From contig NZ_CP032157.1 in the NCBI RefSeq assembly GCF_003555545.1, positions 1,678,546-1,742,545 of the forward strand: a stretch of 64,000 bases of DNA, read 5' to 3'. Origin of the DNA: Paraflavitalea soli. Its GTDB lineage: Bacteria > Bacteroidota > Bacteroidia > Chitinophagales > Chitinophagaceae. Below the pieces are notes generated by a model. It was not told the DNA's origin, ran no database searches, and saw only the letters and a program-made list of their open reading frames with translations. Position 1 is the first letter of the stretch, and every line of letters starts with the position of its first letter. The position numbers were made by a program, and so were the translations under genes. Below, piece by piece: positions 9,404 to 17,849 of this stretch.

Positions 9404-12400
9404 TTAAAATCCTACATTCAGGCCAAAAGTATAGGTCCTCGCTACCGGGTAAGCGCCAATATCTTCTCCCTGCGATATACCATTCAGCCCATTGTAACTT
9501 GTTTCCGGGTTGCCGGGGTAGCTGGTAAAGATGAAGGCATTTTGTACGCCTGCATACACGCGCAGGTTCCGGAGGAAGTTGAAGTAGCTGGACTTTTTGA
9601 AAGTATATCCCAGTGTAATATTGTTGATGGTCAGGTGCGAGGCATCGTGAATGAACATGGAATTGTCGGACCGTGACAATACCGTAGAGCCTGCCAGGGT
9701 GCGCTGTATCCGGCCATTGCCAGGATCGGCTTCCGAGCGCCAGCGTTGCAGTAATTCTTTAGGTCCGTTGAAAACACCGTCCATATTGTACAGGCTTTCC
9801 TCCATGCTATTCTTCAATTCATTGCCATAGGTGCCGGAGACAACAATACCCAGGTCGAAACCCTGGTACCTGAAATTATTGGTAAAGCCAAATATAAAAT
9901 CGGGATTGGGGTTGCCGATCCAGGTGCGGTCATTAGCTGCATCGATGATGCCATCACCGTTCAGGTCTTTCATGCGCACGGTGCCTACCTGGGAGGTGCT
10001 GTGTTTGGGGCCTTTGTCGAGCTCTGACTGGTTCCTGTACACGCCGTCGAAAATGTATCCATAGAACTGACCCAGCGGTTGTCCTACAGCCGTACGCCAA
10101 TCAGTAAACTCTGATAATGCTACAGAGGGGCTGGATGCAATCGGCGCGTCATTGATACCCAGCTTTGTTACCAGGTTCCTGTCGAAGGTGATATTGAAGT
10201 TGGTAGACCATTCAAATTTGCCCACCATGTTTTTGGAAGTAACGGAGAATTCATGTCCCCATGATTTAATGGTGCCGATATTGGTTTGGATATTGGCAAA
10301 GCCGGAAGAGCGCGGTACGTTCACCTGGTACAACAGTCCGTCGGTGTACTTATGGTAATAGTCGTAGGTAAACAGGAGGCGATCGTGAAAGAATCCAAAG
10401 TCGGCCCCGATATCCAGCTGCTTTTGTTTTTCCCAGCTCAGGAGGGAGTTGCCAAGATTGCCCTGAGCAGCTCCCGGCGCCAGGGTGCCGCCAAATACAT
10501 AGTTGGCAGAGCTTATTGTGGGGATGGAGGTATAATTGCCGATCTCGTTGTTGCCGGTAATGCCATAGCTGGCGCGGACCTTGAAGTAGCTGATCACCGG
10601 TACTTTTTTCATGAACGCTTCATCACTCACGATCCAGCCGATGCCGGCGGAAGGGAAGGTGCCGTACCGGTTGTCAAAACCAAAGCGGGAGGAGCCGTCA
10701 CGACGTACCGAACCACGCAGCAGGTATTTTCCTTTAAAGCTATAGTCAACACTGCCAAGATACGATAGTAAGGCCCAGGCCTGGGAGCCGCTGGTAGCTG
10801 TTACCCTGGCCGCCGCATTGATATAAGGTATTTTATTGTCGGGATAATCACGCCCGATGATATTGGTGGTATAATCATTGGCGTGTTGGGTAGTAAAGCC
10901 GGCCAGTACTTTTAGTGAATGATCGCCGGCAAAGTCTTTCTGCCAGGTGAGGATGTTTTCATTGATCCAGGAATAGTTGTTGCTGGTACCTGCTTCGCCC
11001 AGGGCCGATTTGTTGCCCGGAGGGGCATTGTCGATGGGTACATTGTTGAAGCCGCCCAGGGAAGTGGAAGGGATAAACTTCTTGCGGGTCAAATTGCCAA
11101 TATCTCCATACACGGTGGACCTGAAGCTGAAGTTGTCCAGGAACCTGAACTCGGCATACACCGAGGACAGGAGGCGGGTGCGGGTCACATCGTCATTCAC
11201 TTCCAGTATTTGCCGGAGGGGGTTGGCCCAGGTAAACAGGTTGGAAAAGCCGCCGGCATATCCCAGGGTCAGTGAACCATCGGGATTGTAAGGGGAAGCC
11301 ATCGGTGGCATCATCAGGGTGCTGGCAATGATCTGACGCTGGCCGTCGAAGTTGAAGGCGTTGCTGCTGCTGGTGCTCTGCCGGTTGTTGTGTTCCAATT
11401 GCAGGCTGGGCGCCAGGCTGGCTCCTACTTTGATGAACTTGTTGAGGTTGAACTCTGCATTGATACGGAGAGAAAAGCGTTTGTACCCTGAATTCTTCAA
11501 AATACCTTCCTGGTTAAAATAACCGCCCACTACACTCACCGATGCTTTCTCTGAACCACCGCTGAGGGATAAGCTATAGCTTTGAACGGGTGCATTGCGC
11601 AGGAGCAGTGCATACCAGTCGGTACCTGCACCATATTGTTCGGGGTTCTGGTATTCCGCCGGTACACCACCGGTATAGCCCTCATACTTTATTTTGTCTT
11701 CATAAAATCCTTTCATGTAGGTAGCCAGTTCGGTGGCGTTCATCACTTCGGGTTTCAGGTTTTTCATAGAAGTAGCCACGCCTGTATAGGCATTGAAATC
11801 TATTTTTACAACGCCTGCCTTTCCTTTTTTGGTGGTGATCATGATGACGCCATTGGCTGCCCTTGAACCATACAGGGCAGTAGCAGCTGCATCTTTCAAC
11901 ACGGTAAAACCTTCTATTTCGTCGGGGTTGATATTGTTCACCCCATCGGTATTGCCGGTAATGGGCAAGCCATCGATGACGATGAGCGGACTGTTGCCGG
12001 CAGAGATGGAAGCGGCTCCGCGGATGCGGAAATCCATACTCTGGCCCGGCCGGCCGGTGGTTTGTCCCAGTTGTACGCCTGGCAATTTGCCCTGCAGCTT
12101 TTCCGCAAAAGTGCCCACGGGCATATCTTTCAGGTCGGTAGCTTTCAACTCGGCTACAGCGCCTACAATTTCACGTCGTTTCTGAAGGCCATAAGATACC
12201 ACCACCAATTCTTCCTGCCTGTTCTCTTTTTGCAGGGTGATGTTGATGGTCGTATTGTTCTTCACGGGAATGAGTTGCGGGGCATAGCCTATATAAGAAA
12301 CCTGCAGGATGGCGGTCTCTTCCACGCCATTGAGCGTGAAAGTGCCGTCGGCATTGGTGGTGGTACCTTTTGTTTTTCCTTTTACGAATACAGATACACC

Positions 12401-12850
12401 TTGCAGCGGATTGCCGTCGGCATCGGTGATCTTGCCGGAGATGTTGACCAGGGGAAGGACGGCGGATGGTTGCCTGTCCGGATCTGCTTCTTTGGTACTT
12501 ACAATGATCACCCGGTCCTGGATGATGTAGGAGAGGGGCTGGTGCTGGAAACACAGGTCCAGGGCATCGCGGAGGGAAGCGTCTTTTACCTGGATGTCTA
12601 CTTTGCCTGCCACCTGCAGGGTGCGGTTATTGTAGAAGAAGCTGTAACCCGTTTGCTTTTCAATAGCTTTAAATACCTGCCTTAGCGGTGCATTCCTTTC
12701 TGACAAGGTCACTTTCTGCGCATAGGTGTTTGCTCCTGCATGCAGGAAAGCAAGGAACAGGAAAATAGCAGTCAGCTTCATTGCTAGCCATGTTTGATGT
12801 GTGGCAAACGCCGTTTTGACACGACCTTTGCCAAAAGCATGTAGTTGCAT
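9404..12850 (-). CDS. susC-like: SusC/RagA TonB-linked outer-membrane transporter with STN domain
   Basis: A 1,148-residue TonB-dependent transporter. In order: signal region (about 1-45), STN secretin/TonB N-terminal domain (about 46-120, VTLSERNAPLRQVFKAIEKQ onwards), a carboxypeptidase-regulatory-like domain (about 133-215, ISGKITDADGNPLQGVSVFV), plug (about 220-340, with VVSYGLQKRREIVGAV and LIVIDGLPI, then LKDAAATALYGSRAANGV), and a long beta-barrel to the terminal aromatic residue. The STN domain is the part that talks to FecR-type anti-sigma factors, and just such a pair lies upstream (13,021-14,880). It imports a glycan together with the SusD that follows. The long N-terminal extension MQLHAFGKGRVK is common in Chitinophagaceae SusC proteins, which supports the ATG at 12,850. 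Confidence 0.95.
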   Translation of the reverse strand: MQLHAFGKGRVKTAFATHQTWLAMKLTAIFLFLAFLHAGANTYAQKVTLSERNAPLRQVFKAIEKQTGYSFFYNNRTLQVAGKVDIQVKDASLRDALDLCFQHQPLSYIIQDRVIIVSTKEADPDRQPSAVLPLVNISGKITDADGNPLQGVSVFVKGKTKGTTTNADGTFTLNGVEETAILQVSYIGYAPQLIPVKNNTTINITLQKENRQEELVVVSYGLQKRREIVGAVAELKATDLKDMPVGTFAEKLQGKLPGVQLGQTTGRPGQSMDFRIRGAASISAGNSPLIVIDGLPITGNTDGVNNINPDEIEGFTVLKDAAATALYGSRAANGVIMITTKKGKAGVVKIDFNAYTGVATSMKNLKPEVMNATELATYMKGFYEDKIKYEGYTGGVPAEYQNPEQYGAGTDWYALLLRNAPVQSYSLSLSGGSEKASVSVVGGYFNQEGILKNSGYKRFSLRINAEFNLNKFIKVGASLAPSLQLEHNNRQSTSSSNAFNFDGQRQIIASTLMMPPMASPYNPDGSLTLGYAGGFSNLFTWANPLRQILEVNDDVTRTRLLSSVYAEFRFLDNFSFRSTVYGDIGNLTRKKFIPSTSLGGFNNVPIDNAPPGNKSALGEAGTSNNYSWINENILTWQKDFAGDHSLKVLAGFTTQHANDYTTNIIGRDYPDNKIPYINAAARVTATSGSQAWALLSYLGSVDYSFKGKYLLRGSVRRDGSSRFGFDNRYGTFPSAGIGWIVSDEAFMKKVPVISYFKVRASYGITGNNEIGNYTSIPTISSANYVFGGTLAPGAAQGNLGNSLLSWEKQKQLDIGADFGFFHDRLLFTYDYYHKYTDGLLYQVNVPRSSGFANIQTNIGTIKSWGHEFSVTSKNMVGKFEWSTNFNITFDRNLVTKLGINDAPIASSPSVALSEFTDWRTAVGQPLGQFYGYIFDGVYRNQSELDKGPKHSTSQVGTVRMKDLNGDGIIDAANDRTWIGNPNPDFIFGFTNNFRYQGFDLGIVVSGTYGNELKNSMEESLYNMDGVFNGPKELLQRWRSEADPGNGRIQRTLAGSTVLSRSDNSMFIHDASHLTINNITLGYTFKKSSYFNFLRNLRVYAGVQNAFIFTSYPGNPETSYNGLNGISQGEDIGAYPVARTYTFGLNVGF

Positions 12851-13020
12851 ACCTTTGTTGTGTTTGGGTTTTTTCTTGTTACGTGATCAATTTTTAATAC
12901 GGTTGTTCAATACAGGGTTTACCCGAACTTTTTACCGGGGGTGCCGTTAACACCTCCGGCTTTTTTCCGGACAAATCCATCGTTCAAAGGATGCGGCTAT
13001 AGATGGTTTAATGTATGGGC

Positions 13021-14229
13021 CTAATAAGGCGCTGCGATGAGTTTTCTTCCTTCGATATTGATCTTAACAGTTTTCGTTAGTTCCAGTATTTTTATCAGTT
13101 GAGCAATGCTGGCCGACCGGGGGATGCTGCCGCTGAATACTTCCTGCTGCACATTGCCCTGGTATTCCACTTCTACATCGTACCAGCGGGCTGCCTGCCG
13201 CATTACGGCCGTGATGGGCGCATCGGTAAATTGGAAGTTGCCATTCTTCCAGGCTACCACTGCGTCGATATCCGGATCATTAATGATTGATAATTGATTA
13301 TTGATCAGCCTGGCCTGCTGACCTGGCTGCAGGATCACGGAAGCCTGTGCCTTGCTATCAGAGGATTGTGCTCCGGACGTCATCCGTACTTTTCCTTCGA
13401 GCAAGGTGGTTTTCATGGCTCCTTCATCGGCATAGGCGTTGATGTTGAAATGCGTGCCCAATACTTCTATGGCGCCGGTGGCTTCCTGGCCAATCTCCTG
13501 CGGCAGTAATACTTTGAAGGGATGGTTTTGATCTTTGGCCACTTCAAAATAACCTTCGCCGGTAAGTTCCACGATCCTTTCTTTGCCGGTAAACCGGGTG
13601 GGGAAACGAAGGGCGGAAGCTGCATTCAGCCAGGCTTTGGAGCCATCGGGCAGGATGAGCTGGTATTGATTGCCCCTGGCTGTTCTGATGGTATTATAAT
13701 AAGTGGTCGTTTCCTGTTGGCTGGCCGTGCCTTCATAGGTCAACTGGCCATCGAGGTTGATGATGGTGGTATTGCCTTGTTTGGATACGATGCCGGTGGC
13801 TGTACTGTCGAGCACTACCTGTCTGCCATCAGCTAATATCAACAATGCTTTATCGATGCCGGGTTGGATGCCTGCGTTGTCTGTCACTGCCAGCTCACCC
13901 TGGCCGCGATGACCGCGCGATTGTTGCTGCCACAGGAAGAGGCTAAGTCCCAATGCCAACAGCACGGCTGCTGCCACCGCCACTTTCCACCAGCGGCGTT
14001 TGGGCAGGGTAACCACTTCGGCAGGGAGCGCTTGCGGCTGCCGGATCTGCTCCAGCATGCGGGACAACATACGGGCTTCAATGATATCCACCTCCGAAGT
14101 ATCGGCCTGTACCAGGGTTTCCTCATCGACCCAGGCATCGTACCATTGGTGCAATTGGGTGATCTCTTCTTCCGTGGCGGTGCCATTGAGAAAGCGGCGG
14201 GCTATATCCTGGATGTTTGCTGGAACCAT
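13021..14229 (-). CDS. FecR-family anti-sigma factor
   Basis: A 402-residue inner-membrane regulator. Residues 1-75 form the cytoplasmic anti-sigma part, a single transmembrane helix follows at about 80-99 (WWKVAVAAAVLLALGLSLFLW), then the periplasmic FecR domain with ARGNQYQLILPDGSKAWLNA, LRFPTRFTGKERIVELTGEG and the LGTHFNINAY motif. The C-terminal 80 residues (VAWKNGNFQFTDAPI onwards) match the DUF4974/STN-like region common in Bacteroidota FecR proteins. It lies 84 bp downstream of the sigma factor gene and 170 bp upstream of SusC, the standard order for cell-surface signalling in this group. It should hold the sigma factor inactive until the SusC STN domain reports substrate. Confidence 0.93.
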   Translation of the reverse strand: MVPANIQDIARRFLNGTATEEEITQLHQWYDAWVDEETLVQADTSEVDIIEARMLSRMLEQIRQPQALPAEVVTLPKRRWWKVAVAAAVLLALGLSLFLWQQQSRGHRGQGELAVTDNAGIQPGIDKALLILADGRQVVLDSTATGIVSKQGNTTIINLDGQLTYEGTASQQETTTYYNTIRTARGNQYQLILPDGSKAWLNAASALRFPTRFTGKERIVELTGEGYFEVAKDQNHPFKVLLPQEIGQEATGAIEVLGTHFNINAYADEGAMKTTLLEGKVRMTSGAQSSDSKAQASVILQPGQQARLINNQLSIINDPDIDAVVAWKNGNFQFTDAPITAVMRQAARWYDVEVEYQGNVQQEVFSGSIPRSASIAQLIKILELTKTVKINIEGRKLIAAPY

Positions 14230-14313
14230 AGGGAATGCAAATGGGGGCTTTCCCTATATAGAGTCCATTGAGCAGACTTTATACGTAGTCGGTCTGAAAA
14301 AAAGTTGGAGGCA

Positions 14314-14880
14314 TTAAAAAAGGAGCAGGAGGGAAGAAGCATTGCCGAGGTGGCTGCGCATGATCTTGAGCGCTTTGGACAGGTGCGCTTCGGCGGTGCG
14401 GGTAGAAATATTCATTTGTTCGGCGATCTCCTGGATGGGCTGATCGAGCAATTTATTGCTGATAAAGACCATGCGGCATTTTTCAGGGAGGCGATCGGAG
14501 AGTTTGGCGACCATGTCAAAGAGTAGTTTATGGTCGATGGTGTGGAGGGCTTCTTCGCTGGCCAGTTGGACCGTTGATCCTTCACCGGCGGGCAGGAGGG
14601 GGTGTTTCTTTTCCCGGGCAATGTGCCGGTATACCGCATAGCGGATCATGGCGGCGAGGTACATGGCGGGGGAGTGAATGGTGAGGCTGGCCCTTTTTTC
14701 CCAGAGCGTGAGGAATACCTCCTGTACGAGCTCTTCGGCGGTGGCGGCGGATTGCAGGTGTTTGTAGGCCAGGAAGTAGAGGGGCTTCCAGTAAGTGCTG
14801 TACAGGGCCGTGAAAGCCGATTCATCGCCCTGCTTAAGCCGGACCAATAGTTCCTGTTCATGGTGTAATGCTGCTGCCAC
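14314..14880 (-). CDS. ECF RNA polymerase sigma-70 factor
   Basis: A 188-residue ECF sigma factor. Region 2 is visible at about residues 20-90 (LYSTYWKPLYFLAYKHL, then AEELVQEVFLTLWEKR) and region 4 at about 125-175 (MVFISNKLLDQPIQEIAEQMN followed by the recognition helix ISTRTAEAHLSKALK). The start is a GTG; no ATG in this frame precedes region 2, and the length then fits the family. It should direct transcription of the SusC/D operon when released by FecR. An inverted repeat CGTACCAGGTACG at 14,911-14,923, 31 bp upstream, could be a regulator site. Confidence 0.93.
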   Translation of the reverse strand: MAAALHHEQELLVRLKQGDESAFTALYSTYWKPLYFLAYKHLQSAATAEELVQEVFLTLWEKRASLTIHSPAMYLAAMIRYAVYRHIAREKKHPLLPAGEGSTVQLASEEALHTIDHKLLFDMVAKLSDRLPEKCRMVFISNKLLDQPIQEIAEQMNISTRTAEAHLSKALKIMRSHLGNASSLLLLF

Positions 14881-15256
14881 GGGGATGAAAGATAAACTTT
14901 TGTTTGCAATCGTACCAGGTACGAATAAAGGTACAAAACTGTATCATTTTCTGCAGAAGGTTTTAAAACGGGCAGTTTGGTAACAAAAAGATAAACCGGG
15001 CGGCGGGGTTTGTTGGAGGATGACAGGAGCGATGTATTAAAAGCGTTTTGGCGGCAGCTTACACTTGAACATGCGTTGATGCGCCAGCGATAAGAACGGG
15101 GCGTAATGAGGCTGTAATGCGGTGTGGGAGGCTGCCCGTCTCTGTGTTAAGAGCATATGCGAAGCCATCAGGCTTTGACCAGGGCCTTGCCGGGACTTCC
15201 CCAAGGCTTACCCGGGAGTTACCCAGGGCTTAGGCAGGCGTTCATCAGACCCTGAC
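14881..15256. other. non-coding stretch upstream of the sigma gene, repeat-rich end
   Basis: 376 bp with no supported gene. The first part holds the presumed promoter region of the minus-strand sigma gene, including the small palindrome at 14,911-14,923. From about 15,165 to 15,256 the DNA is GC-rich and built of loosely repeated words such as ACCAGGG, CCAGGGC and CCCGGGA. The same word style continues beyond the IS3 element at 16,698, showing that the element split one tract. Confidence 0.6.
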
Positions 15257-15293
15257 TGTCTCGTTCCTGAAATCTCCTTACATAAATGGGTAG
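15257..15293 (+). repeat. left terminal inverted repeat of the IS3 element
   Basis: Begins TGTCTCGTTCCTGAAATC. Aligned with the reverse complement of 16,664-16,697, roughly three quarters of positions agree, allowing two small gaps. The outer five bases TGTCT are identical at both ends. Confidence 0.8.
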
Positions 15294-15323
15294 TAAGTAT
15301 ACAGAAACCTAAATTTACCCATT

Positions 15324-15698
15324 ATGAGTTCAAACAACAAGGGCGGTCGGGATCCTGTCCATGACAACATCCTCAAGATCGCAGTAGCCCGTGAGTATCT
15401 AAGTAGTGATCTGGGCTATATGAAATTGGCTATCAAGTATGGTCTTCCTGGTCCAAGTACAGTCCGGCATTTTGTAAAATGGTATAAGGCAAACTATCCC
15501 ACGGGAGAAATACCACCTGTCCAGCCGACACAACAATCGCAGCAGCCTGCCACAACCAGTGAAGTAGAAGAACTCAGAAAGCAATTACAACAGGCCAATC
15601 TCAAAGTAGCAGCCTGGGAAATGTTACTTGAAAATGCCGGTAAGGAGCTGGGAGTGGACATTGTAAAAAAGTTTGGTACCAAACAGTCCGGCAAGTGA
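15324..15698 (+). CDS. IS3-type transposase OrfA (helix-turn-helix, leucine zipper)
   Basis: A 124-residue protein. The first 60 residues form a helix-turn-helix of the IS3 OrfA type (ILKIAVAREYLSSDLGYMKL, then YGLPGPSTVRHFVKWYK). After a Pro/Gln linker comes a heptad-repeat coiled coil (VEELRKQLQQANLKVAAWEML), the multimerisation zipper of this family. It binds the terminal repeats and regulates transposition. Its stop codon overlaps the orfB start (GTGA at 15,695-15,698). The slippery site lies nine codons before the stop codon. Confidence 0.92.
   Translation: MSSNNKGGRDPVHDNILKIAVAREYLSSDLGYMKLAIKYGLPGPSTVRHFVKWYKANYPTGEIPPVQPTQQSQQPATTSEVEELRKQLQQANLKVAAWEMLLENAGKELGVDIVKKFGTKQSGK
15665..15671 (+). 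promoter_or_regulatory. A6G slippery heptamer for -1 ribosomal frameshifting
   Basis: The run AAAAAAG is read A AAA AAG in the orfA frame, the canonical IS3 slippery sequence. A -1 slip here enters the orfB frame, which has no stop between 15,671 and the orfB GTG at 15,695. The product would be the fused OrfAB transposase. Confidence 0.85.
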
Positions 15699-16606
15699 AA
15701 CAGCACTATCCTCAGGCAGCGATAGGCACACTTTGCGCATTGTTTGGTAAAACAAGGCAGGCTTATTATGAACATGGATGGCAGGCGGCCAACGGGCAGT
15801 TGCGGGAAGAACTTGTATTGGACCTGGCAACACAAGCACGCAAAGTCTTAAAGAAAGAAGGCGCTGTGAAATTGCTGGGCTCTCTGCGACCAGCGCTGCA
15901 GGCGCATAACATCAGGATGGGCAGGGACCGTTTTTTTAAGTTACTCAAAAAGCATAACATGTTGCAAAAGCGCAAAAGGAGCCATGCACGTACCACCTGG
16001 TCCGACCACCCTTATAGAAAATGGCCCAATCTGATCAAAGGACTGGAAGTACTAAAGCCTCAGCAACATTGGGTGAGCGACATTACCTATCTGCGGACAG
16101 AAAAGGGATTTATGTACCTGTCGTTGATAACGGATGCCTATTCCAGAAAAATAGTCGGTTATCATGTAAGCCAGAACCTGCGGGTCCAGGGATGTCTGAT
16201 AGCCCTGAACAAAGCTATCAGGTCCTTAAAAGACTATGTACCCCAAAGTCTTATCCACCACTCAGATAGAGGGATACAATACTGCTGTGACCAGTATGTA
16301 AGTGTATTACAAACAAATCAGATCCGCATCAGTATGACCCAGACAGGGAGTCCGTATGAAAATCCGGTTGCAGAAAGGGTAAACGGCATCCTTAAAACAG
16401 AACTGGATTTGGATAGGGTTTTTGAAGGCTATAGCCAGGCAACAAGCGTTACCCATAACGCCATTGACCTGTATAACCGGCTGCGCCAACACATGAGCTG
16501 TGATAACCTTACACCTGATCAGGCTCACCTTAGAGAGGGAAAATTGAAAAAAAGATGGAAGCCCAGGAAACGTAAAAACAATCCGGGTGACCAACAAAGT
16601 TCCTAA
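15695..16606 (+). CDS. IS3-type transposase OrfB (DDE integrase core)
   Basis: A 303-residue frame beginning at a GTG that overlaps the orfA stop; it is probably made mainly as an OrfAB fusion through the frameshift site upstream. The N-terminal HTH_21-like region is followed by the retroviral integrase core. The catalytic triad is visible: D in HWVSDITYLRT, D in HHSDRGIQYC, and E in NPVAERVNGILKTEL. The C-terminus is basic (KKRWKPRKRKNN). It cuts and joins DNA at the element ends. All core motifs are intact. Confidence 0.93.
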   Translation: MKQHYPQAAIGTLCALFGKTRQAYYEHGWQAANGQLREELVLDLATQARKVLKKEGAVKLLGSLRPALQAHNIRMGRDRFFKLLKKHNMLQKRKRSHARTTWSDHPYRKWPNLIKGLEVLKPQQHWVSDITYLRTEKGFMYLSLITDAYSRKIVGYHVSQNLRVQGCLIALNKAIRSLKDYVPQSLIHHSDRGIQYCCDQYVSVLQTNQIRISMTQTGSPYENPVAERVNGILKTELDLDRVFEGYSQATSVTHNAIDLYNRLRQHMSCDNLTPDQAHLREGKLKKRWKPRKRKNNPGDQQSS

Positions 16607-16663
16607 CCTGTAAAGCGATATCCGTATTATTGCCTAAGCATGTAAAGTAAAAACCGTATTGAC

Positions 16664-16697
16664 CTGCCCAACTGTAAGGTTTTTTCAGTACAAGACA
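16664..16697 (-). repeat. right terminal inverted repeat of the IS3 element
   Basis: Read on the minus strand it begins TGTCTTGTACTGAAAAAACC and aligns with the left end. The next three bases on the plus strand, GAC, repeat those before the left end. Confidence 0.8.
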
Positions 16698-17349
16698 GAC
16701 CAGGCCTTGACCACGGGTTGATCAGGGATTTACCAGGGAATGATCAGACAAACACCAGGGAAACACCACGGAAATAGCAGGGCGCAGCTTTACCGGCAGG
16801 CTGGGTGGGGAGGCATCCATCCCGGGGCCTGGTGAGGTGCTTCCGGAAGCTACTGGGAGTACACTGAGGATTCACTGCAGGAGTACCGATTAGTATGTTC
16901 CGCGTATGTCCTGCCTGTATAGCCGGTGACTTTTAAGTGTACCCGGCATGGCTGTCGTAATTGGTAAAAGCCATGATGCCTGTATATCGCTGCCGTGCAT
17001 GCGCCTGTCTGTGTGGTTGGGTGGTAGCTGGATTGCCTGAATGGTGCCTGGATACTGGTTACACATTGCCTACACAGGGCCTAAACGACTATTATACAAT
17101 ACTTTAGACCCTGTGTAGGCCATGTGCAGGCTATGTGCAGATAATGTGTAGGCCATATGCAGGCAATGTATAGTTGTTATTTTAGGCCGAGGCGGCCGTC
17201 TGCGGCCAAACAAAATGTAAAGAAAAGTTCATTTTGTTAGGGCGCGTGGTAAAGGGTCAGATCTCAGTTCCAGTGCGGCCTGCTGCCGATGGGGCCGATT
17301 TATTTAATCGGTATAAACGACTGAAACAAAATAATTTCTGTCATTTTTT
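16698..17349. other. non-coding, repeat-rich stretch between the IS element and tRNA-Ser
   Basis: About 650 bp without a supported gene. 16,698-16,790 continues the ACCAGGG/GATCAGGG word tract that starts left of the IS element. 17,064-17,124 is a long inverted repeat, and 17,111-17,170 carries imperfect direct repeats of a GTAGGCCATGTGCAGGC-like unit. No convincing RNA family or protein was seen. Confidence 0.55.
17064..17124. repeat. 22-bp inverted repeat with 17-nt loop
   Basis: 17,064-17,085 and the reverse complement of 17,103-17,124 agree at 20 of 22 positions (core GCCTACACAGGG). No T-run follows, so it is not a standard terminator. The right arm overlaps the first unit of a short direct-repeat run that extends to about 17,170. 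Confidence 0.75.
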
Positions 17350-17379
17350 TTGGTTGAATAAGTTGAAATACTACTTTTG
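17350..17379 (+). promoter_or_regulatory. Bacteroidota-type promoter of tRNA-Ser
   Basis: TTG at 17,350-17,352, then 19 bp, then TACTTTTG at 17,372-17,379, matching the TTG/TAnnTTTG pattern of the primary sigma factor in this phylum. The predicted transcript would begin almost exactly at the tRNA 5' end. Confidence 0.7.
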
Positions 17380-17383
17380 CGCC

Positions 17384-17468
17384 GGAGAGATGGCAGAGCG
17401 GTCTAATGCGGCGGTCTTGAAAACCGTTGACTGTCACAGGTCCGGGGGTTCGAATCCCTCTCTCTCCG
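17384..17468 (+). tRNA. tRNA-Ser (anticodon UGA)
   Basis: The acceptor arms GGAGAGA (17,384-17,390) and TCTCTCC (17,461-17,467) pair fully. The anticodon loop CTTGAAA gives anticodon TGA. A long variable arm between the anticodon stem and the T-arm (TTCGAAT loop) is the serine-class signature. CCA is not encoded. The 3' end doubles as the attachment site of the island that follows. Confidence 0.95.
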
Positions 17469-17469
17469 C
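17447..17469 (+). repeat. attL: island attachment repeat in the tRNA 3' end
   Basis: These 23 bases (T-loop to just past the acceptor stem) recur at 32,195-32,217 with 21 identical positions; the last 15 (TCCCTCTCTCTCCGC) are exact. Integration into tRNA 3' ends by tyrosine recombinases leaves exactly this kind of direct repeat. Confidence 0.85.
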
Positions 17470-17473
17470 CTTC

Positions 17474-17511
17474 GCCCGCCGGAGCTTTTAGCAAAGGCGG
17501 GCTTTGCTTTT
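17474..17511 (+). terminator. hairpin terminator just after tRNA-Ser
   Basis: GCCCGCC (17,474-17,480) pairs with GGCGGGC (17,496-17,502) and is followed by TTTGCTTTT. Because it lies inside the left island boundary, it was probably brought in by the island. A second small hairpin (GGCGGAC/GTCCGCC, 17,542-17,558) follows. Confidence 0.7.
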
Positions 17512-17612
17512 CATAGGCTTACCTTCTCTGCTGCGGGCTTCGGCGGACGAAGTCCGCCAATCTATAGCCAACCAATCAGTCATAGCTATATAGTTATTTA
17601 AAACTCAATGCT

Positions 17613-17849
17613 ATGCACTATGTTTACATCTTACATTGCAATAATGGTTCTCCTTACACGGGCTGCACACAGGATCTAAAAGCAAGATTTCATCGACACA
17701 TTAATGGTCAGGTACCTGCTACAAGAGGATTGCTACCAGTAGAATTGATTTTTTATTGTGCCTTTAAAGACAAATACAAAGCGTTTGAATTTGAGAAATA
17801 CCTTAAATCAGGTTCAGGAAGAGCATTCATGCAGAAAAGGTTTCTTTGA
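17613..17849 (+). CDS. small GIY-YIG nuclease-domain protein
   Basis: A 78-residue protein made up of a single GIY-YIG domain. The first motif appears as YVYILHCNNGSPYTGCT, where the usual GxxY is read as SPYTGCT. The conserved Arg sits in LKARFHRHINGQVPATRG. The C-terminal FEFEKYLKSGSGRAF fits the family's closing helix with its conserved Glu. Proteins of this size are common in bacterial genomes and are thought to be DNA endonucleases of unclear role. It is the first gene inside the island and shares no operon with its neighbours. Confidence 0.85.
   Translation: MHYVYILHCNNGSPYTGCTQDLKARFHRHINGQVPATRGLLPVELIFYCAFKDKYKAFEFEKYLKSGSGRAFMQKRFL

Larger units (their letters stand above)
15257..16697 (+). 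mobile_element. IS3-family insertion sequence, apparently complete
   Basis: About 1,441 bp. The two ends are imperfect inverted repeats, both beginning TGTCT.GT and sharing CTTACA and TGGG blocks further in. The element is flanked by a 3-bp direct repeat GAC (15,254-15,256 and 16,698-16,700), the usual target duplication length for IS3. Inside are two overlapping frames, orfA and orfB, in the 0/-1 arrangement, with a slippery heptamer before the overlap. Nothing is visibly broken, so it may be active. It sits in non-coding DNA and interrupts no gene. Confidence 0.9.

Noticed and set aside
17234-17491. Plus-strand frame of 85 codons across the tRNA
   Set aside because: It reads through tRNA-Ser and its promoter and has no protein features.
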